Notes under the pieces: model-generated
Told to the model about the DNA's origin: nothing
The model's database searches: none
Seen by the model: the letters and a program-made list of their open reading frames with translations, nothing else
Made by a program: the position numbers and the translations under genes
Origin: Microbacterium halotolerans
Lineage (GTDB): Bacteria; Actinomycetota; Actinomycetes; Actinomycetales; Microbacteriaceae
Direction of reading: 5' to 3'
Length of the DNA: 64,000 nt
NCBI RefSeq assembly: GCF_003569805.1
Contig: NZ_KZ984051.1
Location: forward strand, 1,867,736-1,931,735
Shown here: positions 57,174-64,000 of the stretch, piece by piece
Numbering within the stretch: the first letter of the stretch is position 1
Layout of the letters: every line of letters begins with the position of its first letter

Positions 57174-57812
57174 CTATTCCTCTGAGGCGACGGCGACCAG
57201 CTGCAGCAGGCCCTCGCCCGCAGGGCTCAGGGACGCGATGACAGATGCGGACTCGCGCGTCTCGGCGAGGAGCGTGCGATAGGCGGTGGTCAGCTCGTCG
57301 CGCTGCACCGGATCGGCGACGCGGCCGCCCGAGAGCACGCGCGGGATCAGCACGCACCCTCCTGGGCGTGCCAGGCGGAGCCCATGCTCCACGTCCTCGA
57401 GCACGCTGTCGGTACCGCCGTCGACGAGCACGATGTCGTATGCCGCCTCGTTCATCCGGGGCAGCACCTCCGATGAGCGCCCGGTGATCCAGCGCACGCG
57501 CGATGATGGCACGCGCGCCTGTTGGAACGACTCCCGTGCCGCGCCCAGGTGCTCCGCTTCCTTGTCGATCGTGGTCAGGGTCGCGCCGGGCGCGCCGCGC
57601 AGCAGCCATAGGCCCGACACCCCGGCACCCGTGCCGATCTCGATGATCGAGGACGGCGCGGTCGCCGCGGTGATGAAGGAGAGCTGTGCGCCGAGCGCCG
57701 CGCTGACGGGATTGGCACCGAGCTCGCGGGCGTGCTGCCGCGCCCGCGCGATACTTTCGGGTTCGACCACGTTCTCGCGCACGAATCGTGCGACGGCTGC
57801 CTGCTCACTCAT
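57174..57812 (-). CDS. O-methyltransferase (Class I SAM-dependent)
   Basis: 212 residues. The SAM motif IIEIGTGAGVSGLWLL and the acidic YDIVLVDGGTD (metal/substrate side) match the COMT-like O-methyltransferase_3 family. This gene lies beside tatB and mrp in most actinobacteria (Rv1220c type). The substrate is unknown. The ATG at 57812 removes a tail without family sequence. It diverges from tatB. Confidence 0.93.
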   Translation of the reverse strand: MSEQAAVARFVRENVVEPESIARARQHARELGANPVSAALGAQLSFITAATAPSSIIEIGTGAGVSGLWLLRGAPGATLTTIDKEAEHLGAARESFQQARVPSSRVRWITGRSSEVLPRMNEAAYDIVLVDGGTDSVLEDVEHGLRLARPGGCVLIPRVLSGGRVADPVQRDELTTAYRTLLAETRESASVIASLSPAGEGLLQLVAVASEE

Positions 57813-57846
57813 GCTTCTAAGGGTACGTCGCGGGTAATCTGTTTCC

Positions 57847-58248
57847 GTGGAACTCGGCATGACGTGGGACAAGATCCTCCTGATCGGTCTCATCGCTGTG
57901 CTCATACTCGGCCCGGAGCGCCTTCCGACGTACGCCGAGAAGCTCGGTCGCTTCGTTCGCAACGCCCGCGACTACGTGCGCAACGCCCAGGAGCGCGTCA
58001 AGACCGAGATGGGCGAGGACTTCGACGACGTCGACTGGCGCAAGCTCGATCCGCGCCAGTACGACCCTCGCCGCATCGTGCGCGAGGCGCTCCTCGACGA
58101 CGCGCCGCCCGCACGCGTGGGCGCGGCAGCGGCGGGCAAGCCGCAGTCGCCGTCAGGTCCTCAGGAGTACACGCCTCCGCCTCCTCCGCCGCGCCGCAGC
58201 GTCTTCAGCCTCGAAGATCCTCCGCCCCACGACGACGAGGCGACGTAG
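57847..58248 (+). CDS. tatB: Twin-arginine translocase component TatB
   Basis: 133 residues. A single N-terminal membrane helix (~9-22, ILLIGLIAVLILGPERLP with the conserved Gly-Pro hinge) is followed by a long amphipathic helix and a Pro-rich tail. Glu/Asp-rich charged helix and the location next to mrp favour TatB over TatA. It forms the substrate-recognition complex with TatC. Start GTG 57847. Confidence 0.93.
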   Translation: MELGMTWDKILLIGLIAVLILGPERLPTYAEKLGRFVRNARDYVRNAQERVKTEMGEDFDDVDWRKLDPRQYDPRRIVREALLDDAPPARVGAAAAGKPQSPSGPQEYTPPPPPPRRSVFSLEDPPPHDDEAT

Positions 58249-58288
58249 CGAGCATTCGCCGCGCGCTCCGCACTCGCCGAATGCGCAC

Positions 58289-59425
58289 TCACGCAGGGGA
58301 GAAGGGGAGCGGGCGCTGTTCGAGCCCGCGGGGACGGGACGCGATCGTGGCGGCGAGGTCGACGATCGCCTGCGCCGACGGGTCCTCCGGCGCGGCGACG
58401 ACCACGGGCGTTCCCACGTCGCCGGACGAGCGCAGACCCTGACTGAGCGGGATCGACGCCAGCAGCGGCACGTCGTCCGCATCGGCGGAGAGCGCCGCGG
58501 CGACCTCGGCGCCGCCGCCTGAGCCGAACAGGTCGAGCACCGTGCCGTCCGGGAGCGTCATCGCCGCCATGTTCTCCACGACGCCGATCACCTTCTGGCC
58601 GGTCTGGCGCGCCACAAGCCCGCTGCGCACCGCGACGTCGCTCGCAGCAGTCTGCGGCGTCGTCACGACCAGCACCTCGGCATGGGGGAGCAGCTGGCCC
58701 ACCGAGATCGCGATGTCGCCCGTGCCCGGCGGCATGTCGAGCAGCAGCACGTCGAGGTCGCCGAAGTGCACGTCGGTGAGGAACTGGTTCACCGTGCGGT
58801 GCAGCATCGGCCCGCGCCACGCCACTGCGCCGCCGCTGTCGGAACCTCGCTGCAGGAACATGCCGATCGAGATCGTCTTCACATCGTGCGCGATCGGCGG
58901 CAGCATCAGGTCGTCGATGCGCGTCGGCTGGGCCGTCTCGCCGTCACGGCTGAGCCCGAGCAGCCCCGGAATCGAGAAGCCGTGCACATCCGCGTCGATC
59001 AGTCCGACGCGCAGGTCCCGCTGCGCCAGCGCGACGGCGAGGTTCGCGGTGACCGTGGACTTCCCGACCCCGCCCTTGCCGCTGGTGACGGCGATCACTC
59101 GCGTGAGCGAATCCGGCCCGAACGGCATCGCCCTGCCAGGTCCGCGCAGGCGCTCGGTCAGTGCTCTGCGCTCGTCAGGGGTCATCACGCCGATGTCGAG
59201 GGTGACTTCGCCTACTCCGTGCACGCTCTCGGCGGCGTCGCGGACGTCGCGTTCGATCCGATCGGCCGCGGGGCACCCGACGATCGTGAGGGCGATGCCC
59301 ACGCGCACATCCGTGCCGTCCGTCGCCACGTCGCGCACCATGTCGAGCTCGGACAGCGGGCGTCGCAGCTCGGGGTCCTGTACGCGCCCGACGGCCGCGC
59401 GGACGTTCTCGGAGAGGGTGCTCAC
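58289..59425 (-). CDS. mrp: Mrp/ApbC-type P-loop ATPase (Fe-S carrier)
   Basis: 378 residues. An N-terminal MIP18/DUF59-like domain (~1-90) precedes the ParA-type ATPase with deviant Walker A SGKGGVGKST (115-124) and the DVLLLDMPPGTGD block. It is thought to carry or insert Fe-S clusters. Unlike E. coli ApbC the C-terminal CxxC is not visible. Start GTG 59425; converges with tatB, with a weak 7-bp stem (GCATTCG/CGAATGC, 58252-58284) between them. Confidence 0.95.
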   Translation of the reverse strand: MSTLSENVRAAVGRVQDPELRRPLSELDMVRDVATDGTDVRVGIALTIVGCPAADRIERDVRDAAESVHGVGEVTLDIGVMTPDERRALTERLRGPGRAMPFGPDSLTRVIAVTSGKGGVGKSTVTANLAVALAQRDLRVGLIDADVHGFSIPGLLGLSRDGETAQPTRIDDLMLPPIAHDVKTISIGMFLQRGSDSGGAVAWRGPMLHRTVNQFLTDVHFGDLDVLLLDMPPGTGDIAISVGQLLPHAEVLVVTTPQTAASDVAVRSGLVARQTGQKVIGVVENMAAMTLPDGTVLDLFGSGGGAEVAAALSADADDVPLLASIPLSQGLRSSGDVGTPVVVAAPEDPSAQAIVDLAATIASRPRGLEQRPLPFSPA

Positions 59426-59580
59426 CCGTCCAGCCTACGGCGTGCCCCGGCAGCGGGCACGTGGCAGAGCACCCGGATGAGGGATCGCTGAGGACGAGGC
59501 CGCCGGACTCAAAGCGCATGCATAGCAGGTTCACTGCTCGCGCCGACACCGGATCGTCGAGTGCGTGGGACACTGGGGTC

Positions 59581-60474
59581 ATGAGCATGTTGGGCGGGAA
59601 CGTTCGCTCGCCGAAGAACGTCGGCGAGACGGTCGCGAAGTACGACGAGTACGAGGCGGCGCAGAAGGCGGTGGGCAGACTCATCGAGGCCGAGGTGCCG
59701 GCACGTGAGATCTCGATCGTGTGGGCGGGCCTGCGCGCTGTCGAGATGATCACGGGGCGTCTCGGCTACGGTCGCGCCGCCTGGTCCGGTGCGCTCAACG
59801 GCGCGATTCTGGGCCTGCTGTTCGGCGCGATCTACACGCTGCTGTCACCGGAGGCGACGCTCCAGCTGCTCGTCGGGTTCATGCTCGTCGGCATGGCGCT
59901 CGGCATGGTCATGCAGCTGCTCAGCTACCGGATCGTGCGCAAGCGCCGTGACTACATGAGCGCCACCTCTCCCGTAGCCGACCACTACGAGATCGCCGTG
60001 CAGCAGGAGCACGCTGCGACGGCGCGACGCGTGCTGGGACAGCCGAGCCAGGAGCGTCAGTCGCCGCAGCCGACCGGTCCGCTGCCTCCGCCGCAGTACG
60101 GCATCCGGATCGACCCGGCCACGAACGCTCCAGTTCCGAACCCGGAGAATCCACCAGCAGCCGAGCAGGGGGCGCCGCAGGCGAACAAGCCGACGGTCGC
60201 GCCGCAGGCGGGTGTGCCGTCGGAACCGGCAGACGCGGCCATTCCGCCGCTGACCCCGGAGGATGCGAACTCCCAGCCTGCCTCGCAGGAACCGGTCGTG
60301 CCGCCGCGTCCGGCGGACCCCGTGCCTGCGCCCCGCAGCGCGGAGCAGGAGCGGCCGGATGAGCAGGGCTCGCCCGAAGAGCAGGAGCGCGCCGACCAGG
60401 GCCAGGGATCGAACGACCCGCACCCGCCGGCCGACGCCGCGGGGCCGACGGGTCAGCGCCCACCCGCCCCGTAG
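59581..60474 (+). CDS. YflT-like general stress protein with disordered Pro-rich tail
   Basis: 297 residues. The N-terminal domain (~15-60: VAKYDEYEAAQKAVGRLIEA) is the YflT/GSP17M fold, followed by two short membrane helices (~80-122) and then ~150 residues rich in Pro, Ala, Gln and Glu that look disordered. Homologues are stress-induced in Bacillus; the role here is unknown. The ATG at 59581 is used. Confidence 0.85.
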   Translation: MSMLGGNVRSPKNVGETVAKYDEYEAAQKAVGRLIEAEVPAREISIVWAGLRAVEMITGRLGYGRAAWSGALNGAILGLLFGAIYTLLSPEATLQLLVGFMLVGMALGMVMQLLSYRIVRKRRDYMSATSPVADHYEIAVQQEHAATARRVLGQPSQERQSPQPTGPLPPPQYGIRIDPATNAPVPNPENPPAAEQGAPQANKPTVAPQAGVPSEPADAAIPPLTPEDANSQPASQEPVVPPRPADPVPAPRSAEQERPDEQGSPEEQERADQGQGSNDPHPPADAAGPTGQRPPAP

Positions 60475-60495
60475 GTAGGGGCCGACCGTCGCGCG

Positions 60496-61887
60496 TCAGC
60501 GCAGCTTCGCCATCCACGCCTCGATCTCGTCGGCCGTGCGAGGGATCGCCGCCGACATGTTCACGGGCCCGTCTTCGGTCATCCGGATGTCGTCTTCGAT
60601 CCGCACTCCGATGCCTCGGTACTCGGCCGGCACCGTCTCGTCGTCCGTCTGGAAGTACAGGCCGGGCTCGATCGTGAACACCATGCCGGGTGTGAGCACG
60701 CCGTCGTAGTACATCTCCCGCCGCGCCGCAGCGCAGTCGTGCACGTCGATGCCGAGGTGGTGGCTCGTGCCGTGCACCATGTAGCGGCGGTGGTGGCCGC
60801 CGCGGTCGGCGTCGAGCGCCTCCTCGGGGGTGACGGGGAGCAGCCCCCACTCGGAGACCTTCGCGGCGATCACCTGCATGGCCGCCTCGTGCACGGCGCG
60901 GAACTTCGCACCGGGCTTCGCCGCGGCGAACGCGGCATCCGCCGCTTCCCGCACTGCGTCGTAGACCTTGCGCTGTGTGGCTGAGAACGTGCCGTTCACC
61001 GGCAGCGTGCGCGTGATGTCGGCGGTGTACAGACTGTCGACCTCGACTCCGGCGTCGATCAGCACCAGGTCGCCCGGCACCACGGGGCCGTCGTTGCGCG
61101 TCCAGTGCAGGTAGCACGCGTGCGGCCCAGCGGCGGCGATGGTGTCGTAGCCCTCCCAGTTGCCGTCGCTGCGCGCGCGCTGGTGGAAGACGCCCTCGAT
61201 GATCCGCTCGCCGCGGCGGTGCGCCGCCGCGCGCGGGAGCTCTCTGATGATGTCGTCGAACCCGCGTGCAGTGACGTCGACGGCGAGCTGCAGCTGCGCG
61301 GTCTCGAAGTCGTCCTTGACCAGGCGGAGCTCGTCGACGAACGTGTCCAGCTCATCGTCCTCACCGACCACGAGATCGTCGTCGCGCTGTTCGAACTCCT
61401 CGAGCGGGGCGGTCGCGATGCCGAGGTCTCGTGCCACTCCGGAGCGATCGGGGCGGGGGCCGATCCAGAACTCGCCGATCGTCGCATCGGAGTAGAACTC
61501 GCTCGTCGTGCGGTCGGCGCGCTCACGGAAGAACAGCGTCGCCTCGTGCGAGTCGCCCATCGGGTCGAATACGAGCACCGAATCCGGCTGGGAATCCGCC
61601 TCCCAGCCGGTCAGGTGGGCGAACGCGCTGTGCGCACGGAACGGGTACTCGGTGTCGTTGGAGCGCTGCTTCAGCGAACCGGCCGGAACGACGACGCGCT
61701 TTCCCAGGAACGCGGCCGACACTGCGGCGCGGCGCTTCGCGGCGAACGGCGCCTGCGCACGGGCGTGCGGCTCCGGATTCTGCCGCTGCGCCCATCCGGT
61801 CGGGATCGTGTCGAGGAACCCCTGCCCGTACGGCTGGCGGCGGCTCGAGGGCTTGTCGACGGAATCGGTCGTCACGGTGTCGCTCAC
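60496..61887 (-). CDS. pepP: Xaa-Pro aminopeptidase (aminopeptidase P family)
   Basis: 463 residues. The creatinase N-domain (~50-190) precedes the pita-bread M24 domain, whose metal ligands are seen in LIDAGVEVDSLYTADITRT (two Asp), GTSHHLGIDVHD (His), TIEPGLYF and GVRIEDDI (two Glu). It removes N-terminal residues before proline. The GTG at 61887 follows GGAGCATCC and is preferred over GTG 61920. Confidence 0.94.
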   Translation of the reverse strand: MSDTVTTDSVDKPSSRRQPYGQGFLDTIPTGWAQRQNPEPHARAQAPFAAKRRAAVSAAFLGKRVVVPAGSLKQRSNDTEYPFRAHSAFAHLTGWEADSQPDSVLVFDPMGDSHEATLFFRERADRTTSEFYSDATIGEFWIGPRPDRSGVARDLGIATAPLEEFEQRDDDLVVGEDDELDTFVDELRLVKDDFETAQLQLAVDVTARGFDDIIRELPRAAAHRRGERIIEGVFHQRARSDGNWEGYDTIAAAGPHACYLHWTRNDGPVVPGDLVLIDAGVEVDSLYTADITRTLPVNGTFSATQRKVYDAVREAADAAFAAAKPGAKFRAVHEAAMQVIAAKVSEWGLLPVTPEEALDADRGGHHRRYMVHGTSHHLGIDVHDCAAARREMYYDGVLTPGMVFTIEPGLYFQTDDETVPAEYRGIGVRIEDDIRMTEDGPVNMSAAIPRTADEIEAWMAKLR

Positions 61888-61965
61888 GGATGCTCCCTGG
61901 TTCGCTGTTGGCGTTCCCACCAGTCTCTCACCGGACGCGATCCGAATGCACCGTCCGATTCGACG

Positions 61966-62994
61966 TCACCGGTCGGTCGGTTCGAGCTGCACGACGAGGG
62001 GACGATGATCGCTGCCGGCGTCATCGAGGTTCGTCATCACAATCGATCCCGTCGTCTCCCACGCATCGGTGTGCATCACGTGATCGATCGGCGCTCCGAG
62101 CAGCGAGGGCACATCGGTCGGCCAGGTGCCGATGCCGCCGTTGCCCGACTCGGGGGCGGCGGCATCGCAGTAGCCGAGGTCGTGGCCGTCGACGCCGAGG
62201 CGCGACATGTGCTCGAGCGTCGCATTGAAGTCGCCGGCGAGGATCACATTGTCGCTCGCGCACTGGTCGGCGATCCACTGCAGGTCATTGCTCCAGCTGT
62301 CCATGTACGCCTGGCGAGGTGCGACGGCGTGCACGGCCACGACCACGGGACCGCTGCCGTCGACAGGCATCGCGACAGCGCTCGGAAGCGTCGTGGTGTT
62401 GCTGGAGCGGTTCTCGGAGGAGTCGATCACCGAGTAGTCGCCGAGGTCCGGCGAGATCAGCAGCGTCGTCTCCCATGCGTACGGGGTGGGGGAGTCCGCG
62501 GCGTTGTACGCGACGTGGTGGACCCACATCGGCCGCCCCAGCTCGCGCATCTCGAGCGCCACCTGCTCGCCGCCGTCCTCCGTCGTCTCCGGCAGCGCGA
62601 CGATGTCGGCATCCATGGCGACCGCCGTCTGCGCGATCCGGTACGCACCGGTCGCCTCGCCCGCCGTGTTCCATGTCATGACGCGGACGCTGGTGTCGGT
62701 CGCCTCAGGCAGGGTGTCCTCGCCGTAGCCGCGCGCGCCCAGCATGACGCCGCTCGACAGCGAACCGAGTGCGGACACCAGTGCCATCGAGAGTGCGAAG
62801 CCCCGGATCGGCTTGGCCGCGGCGAACAGCAGGAACAGCAAAGTGAGTGCGGCGAAACCGACGACGATCAGGCCGCGCATCGCGACGATCTGCGCGACGG
62901 GGAACATCTGCTCGACGCGGAAGAACGCGGGAAAGGTGAGCACTGCGGTTGCGCATGCGAACAGCACAGTGATGAGCACCCCGATCAATCGCAC
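61966..62994 (-). CDS. Membrane-anchored endonuclease/exonuclease/phosphatase-family protein
   Basis: 342 residues. Three N-terminal membrane helices (~5-90) are followed by an EEP domain: RVMTWNTAGEATG, VALPETTEDGG (catalytic Glu), ILAGDFNATLEH (Asp/Asn) and DDAGSDHRPLVV (Asp-His). The domain would face outside. Family activities include phosphodiesterase and nuclease; this member's substrate is unknown. Start GTG 62994. Confidence 0.9.
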   Translation of the reverse strand: MRLIGVLITVLFACATAVLTFPAFFRVEQMFPVAQIVAMRGLIVVGFAALTLLFLLFAAAKPIRGFALSMALVSALGSLSSGVMLGARGYGEDTLPEATDTSVRVMTWNTAGEATGAYRIAQTAVAMDADIVALPETTEDGGEQVALEMRELGRPMWVHHVAYNAADSPTPYAWETTLLISPDLGDYSVIDSSENRSSNTTTLPSAVAMPVDGSGPVVVAVHAVAPRQAYMDSWSNDLQWIADQCASDNVILAGDFNATLEHMSRLGVDGHDLGYCDAAAPESGNGGIGTWPTDVPSLLGAPIDHVMHTDAWETTGSIVMTNLDDAGSDHRPLVVQLEPTDR

Positions 62995-63084
62995 GCTTCG
63001 AGCCTATGACCGGCACCTGTGGAAACGTCCAATGGCACCCGTGCAGGAGATGCGCGTCGGCTGGACGACGCCGGGAGGGAAGCG

Positions 63085-63957
63085 GTGAAGGGCATGTGCG
63101 ACGATCGATGGGTGCTCACCGGCCCCAGCGACCTTCATCTTCATTCATCCTGTTCCGACGGCACGGAACCACCGGCGGAGGTGATGGCTGCGGCGCATGA
63201 CGCCGGGGTCCGCACGGTCGCCCTCACCGATCACGACACGACGGCCGGATGGGCGGAGGCGGGCGATGCGGCGCGCACGCTCGGCCTGACGCTGCTGCCG
63301 GGCGCCGAGCTCTCGGCGAAGCACGCGGGGCGCAGCGTGCACGTGCTGGCGTACCTGTTCGATCCGGATGCCGCTGAGCTCGTCGCTCTGATGGCCGGCG
63401 TGCGCGAGAACCGTGCGGGCAGGGCGGAGCGGCTGGTTGCGAACCTGGCGCGGGACCTCGACGTGACATGGGACGACGTCGTCGCCCAGCGCACGGGCGA
63501 TGCGACCGTGGGGCGCCCGCACATCGCCGACGCGCTGATCGCCCGCGGCATCGTCGCCTCCAGGGAGGAGGCGTTCGCGACGCTGCTGTCGCCGCGCGGA
63601 CCTTACTACGTCTCGCACCCCGCTCCGACACCGATCGACGTGGTCCGCGTCGTCCGGGCGGCGGGAGGGGTGCCGATCATCGCGCACCCCGCTGGGCGCG
63701 GCATGCTGCCCGTTCCCGTGCTGGAAGAGCTGCTCGATGCCGGGCTGTCGGGGTTCGAACTCGACCACAGGGAGAACACTCCGGATGGTCGGGCGACGCT
63801 GGCGAGGATCGTCGCCGAGCGCGACCTCATCGCCACGGGCTCGAGCGACTACCACGGCACAGGCAAGCTCAATCGCCCCGGTGAGAACACCACCAGCGAC
63901 GAGATGGTCGCCCGCATCATCGCGCAGGCGACCGGGGTCCCACCCGTCTCCGGCTGA
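63085..63957 (+). CDS. PHP-domain metal-dependent phosphoesterase
   Basis: 290 residues. PHP motifs run in order: DLHLHSSCSDG (His pair), ALTDHDTTAG, PGAELSAKHAGRSVHVLAY, IAHPAGRG and TGSSDYHG. Members of this YciV/RNase AM-like group hydrolyse 3',5'-nucleoside bisphosphate or trim RNA 5' ends. GGGAGGGA precedes the GTG at 63085; an ATG at 63094 is possible. It diverges from the EEP gene. Confidence 0.92.
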   Translation: MKGMCDDRWVLTGPSDLHLHSSCSDGTEPPAEVMAAAHDAGVRTVALTDHDTTAGWAEAGDAARTLGLTLLPGAELSAKHAGRSVHVLAYLFDPDAAELVALMAGVRENRAGRAERLVANLARDLDVTWDDVVAQRTGDATVGRPHIADALIARGIVASREEAFATLLSPRGPYYVSHPAPTPIDVVRVVRAAGGVPIIAHPAGRGMLPVPVLEELLDAGLSGFELDHRENTPDGRATLARIVAERDLIATGSSDYHGTGKLNRPGENTTSDEMVARIIAQATGVPPVSG

Positions 63958-64000
63958 CGACCGCGCCATCGAGGTGTGGGGGAGTGGGGGCCCCCCCCCC

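Noticed and set aside
61105..63009. 634-codon open frame opposite pepP and the EEP gene
   Set aside because: Crosses two real genes and their promoter gap; no domain seen.
63986..64000. G5 followed by C10 at the right end
   Set aside because: A homopolymer at the window edge; could be a sequence-end artefact and supports no feature.

Overview
The window is high-GC chromosomal DNA with actinobacterial codon use, frequent GTG starts, many ATGA/GTGA stop-start overlaps and hairpin terminators that lack a T tract. The gene set (RamB-type regulator beside aceA/aceB, CmtR-type metal sensor, DUF3117 protein, succinylase-route dapC/dapD/dapE, 7Fe ferredoxin, glycine cleavage P-H-T behind a tandem glycine riboswitch) points to Microbacteriaceae, most likely Microbacterium or a close relative. 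That is inferred from content and gene order. No IS element, prophage, CRISPR array, rRNA or tRNA gene was found.

Region 1 (1-11,900) is accessory. It holds small regulator/enzyme pairs (TetR + NmrA-like, WYL + VOC, BTAD + hydrolase, ArsR + SRPBCC, TetR + NAD(P)-binding protein), several with palindromic operators in the intergenic DNA. It also carries an orphan immunity-like protein, a cupin, a DUF1611 protein, an FBP (EF-G-binding) protein, a rhomboid protease and a decayed dihydrofolate-reductase-family fragment.

Region 2 (11,900-16,700) is the glyoxylate shunt: aceA and aceB face left, and a RamB-like regulator diverges from aceA. Two tandem imperfect 71-bp repeats, each with a hairpin, fill the aceA-aceB gap.

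Region 3 (16,700-32,900) is mostly transport and regulation: BCCT transporter, CmtR + CDF metal exporter, two coupled CNNM/CorC-type proteins behind a structured leader, AzlCD branched-chain amino-acid exporter, MFS and ABC exporters, and a NrtR-like Nudix regulator.

Region 4 (32,900-37,800) is a glycine catabolic operon, gcvT-gcvH-gcvP, under a tandem glycine riboswitch. A small ORF lies between the riboswitch and gcvT and overlaps the gcvT start.

Region 5 (37,800-47,000) has two Nudix hydrolases, a GNAT acetyltransferase, an AbiEi/DUF559-like protein, a CPBP protease and a peptide ABC operon, oppA-oppB-oppC-oppDF. The oppA product is the most unusual item in the window. It is a full-length lipoprotein whose C-terminal segment directly follows the signal peptide and whose N-terminal segment comes last, i.e. 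a circular permutation of the SBP_bac_5 fold.

Region 6 (47,000-64,000) is conserved housekeeping: typA, fdxA, dapC, gltA, dapD, dapE, a PIG-V-like membrane protein, DUF3117, an O-methyltransferase, tatB, mrp, a YflT-like protein, aminopeptidase P, a membrane-anchored EEP protein and a PHP phosphoesterase. Three copies of one ~62-bp hairpin repeat lie just after gcvP, the CPBP gene and gltA.
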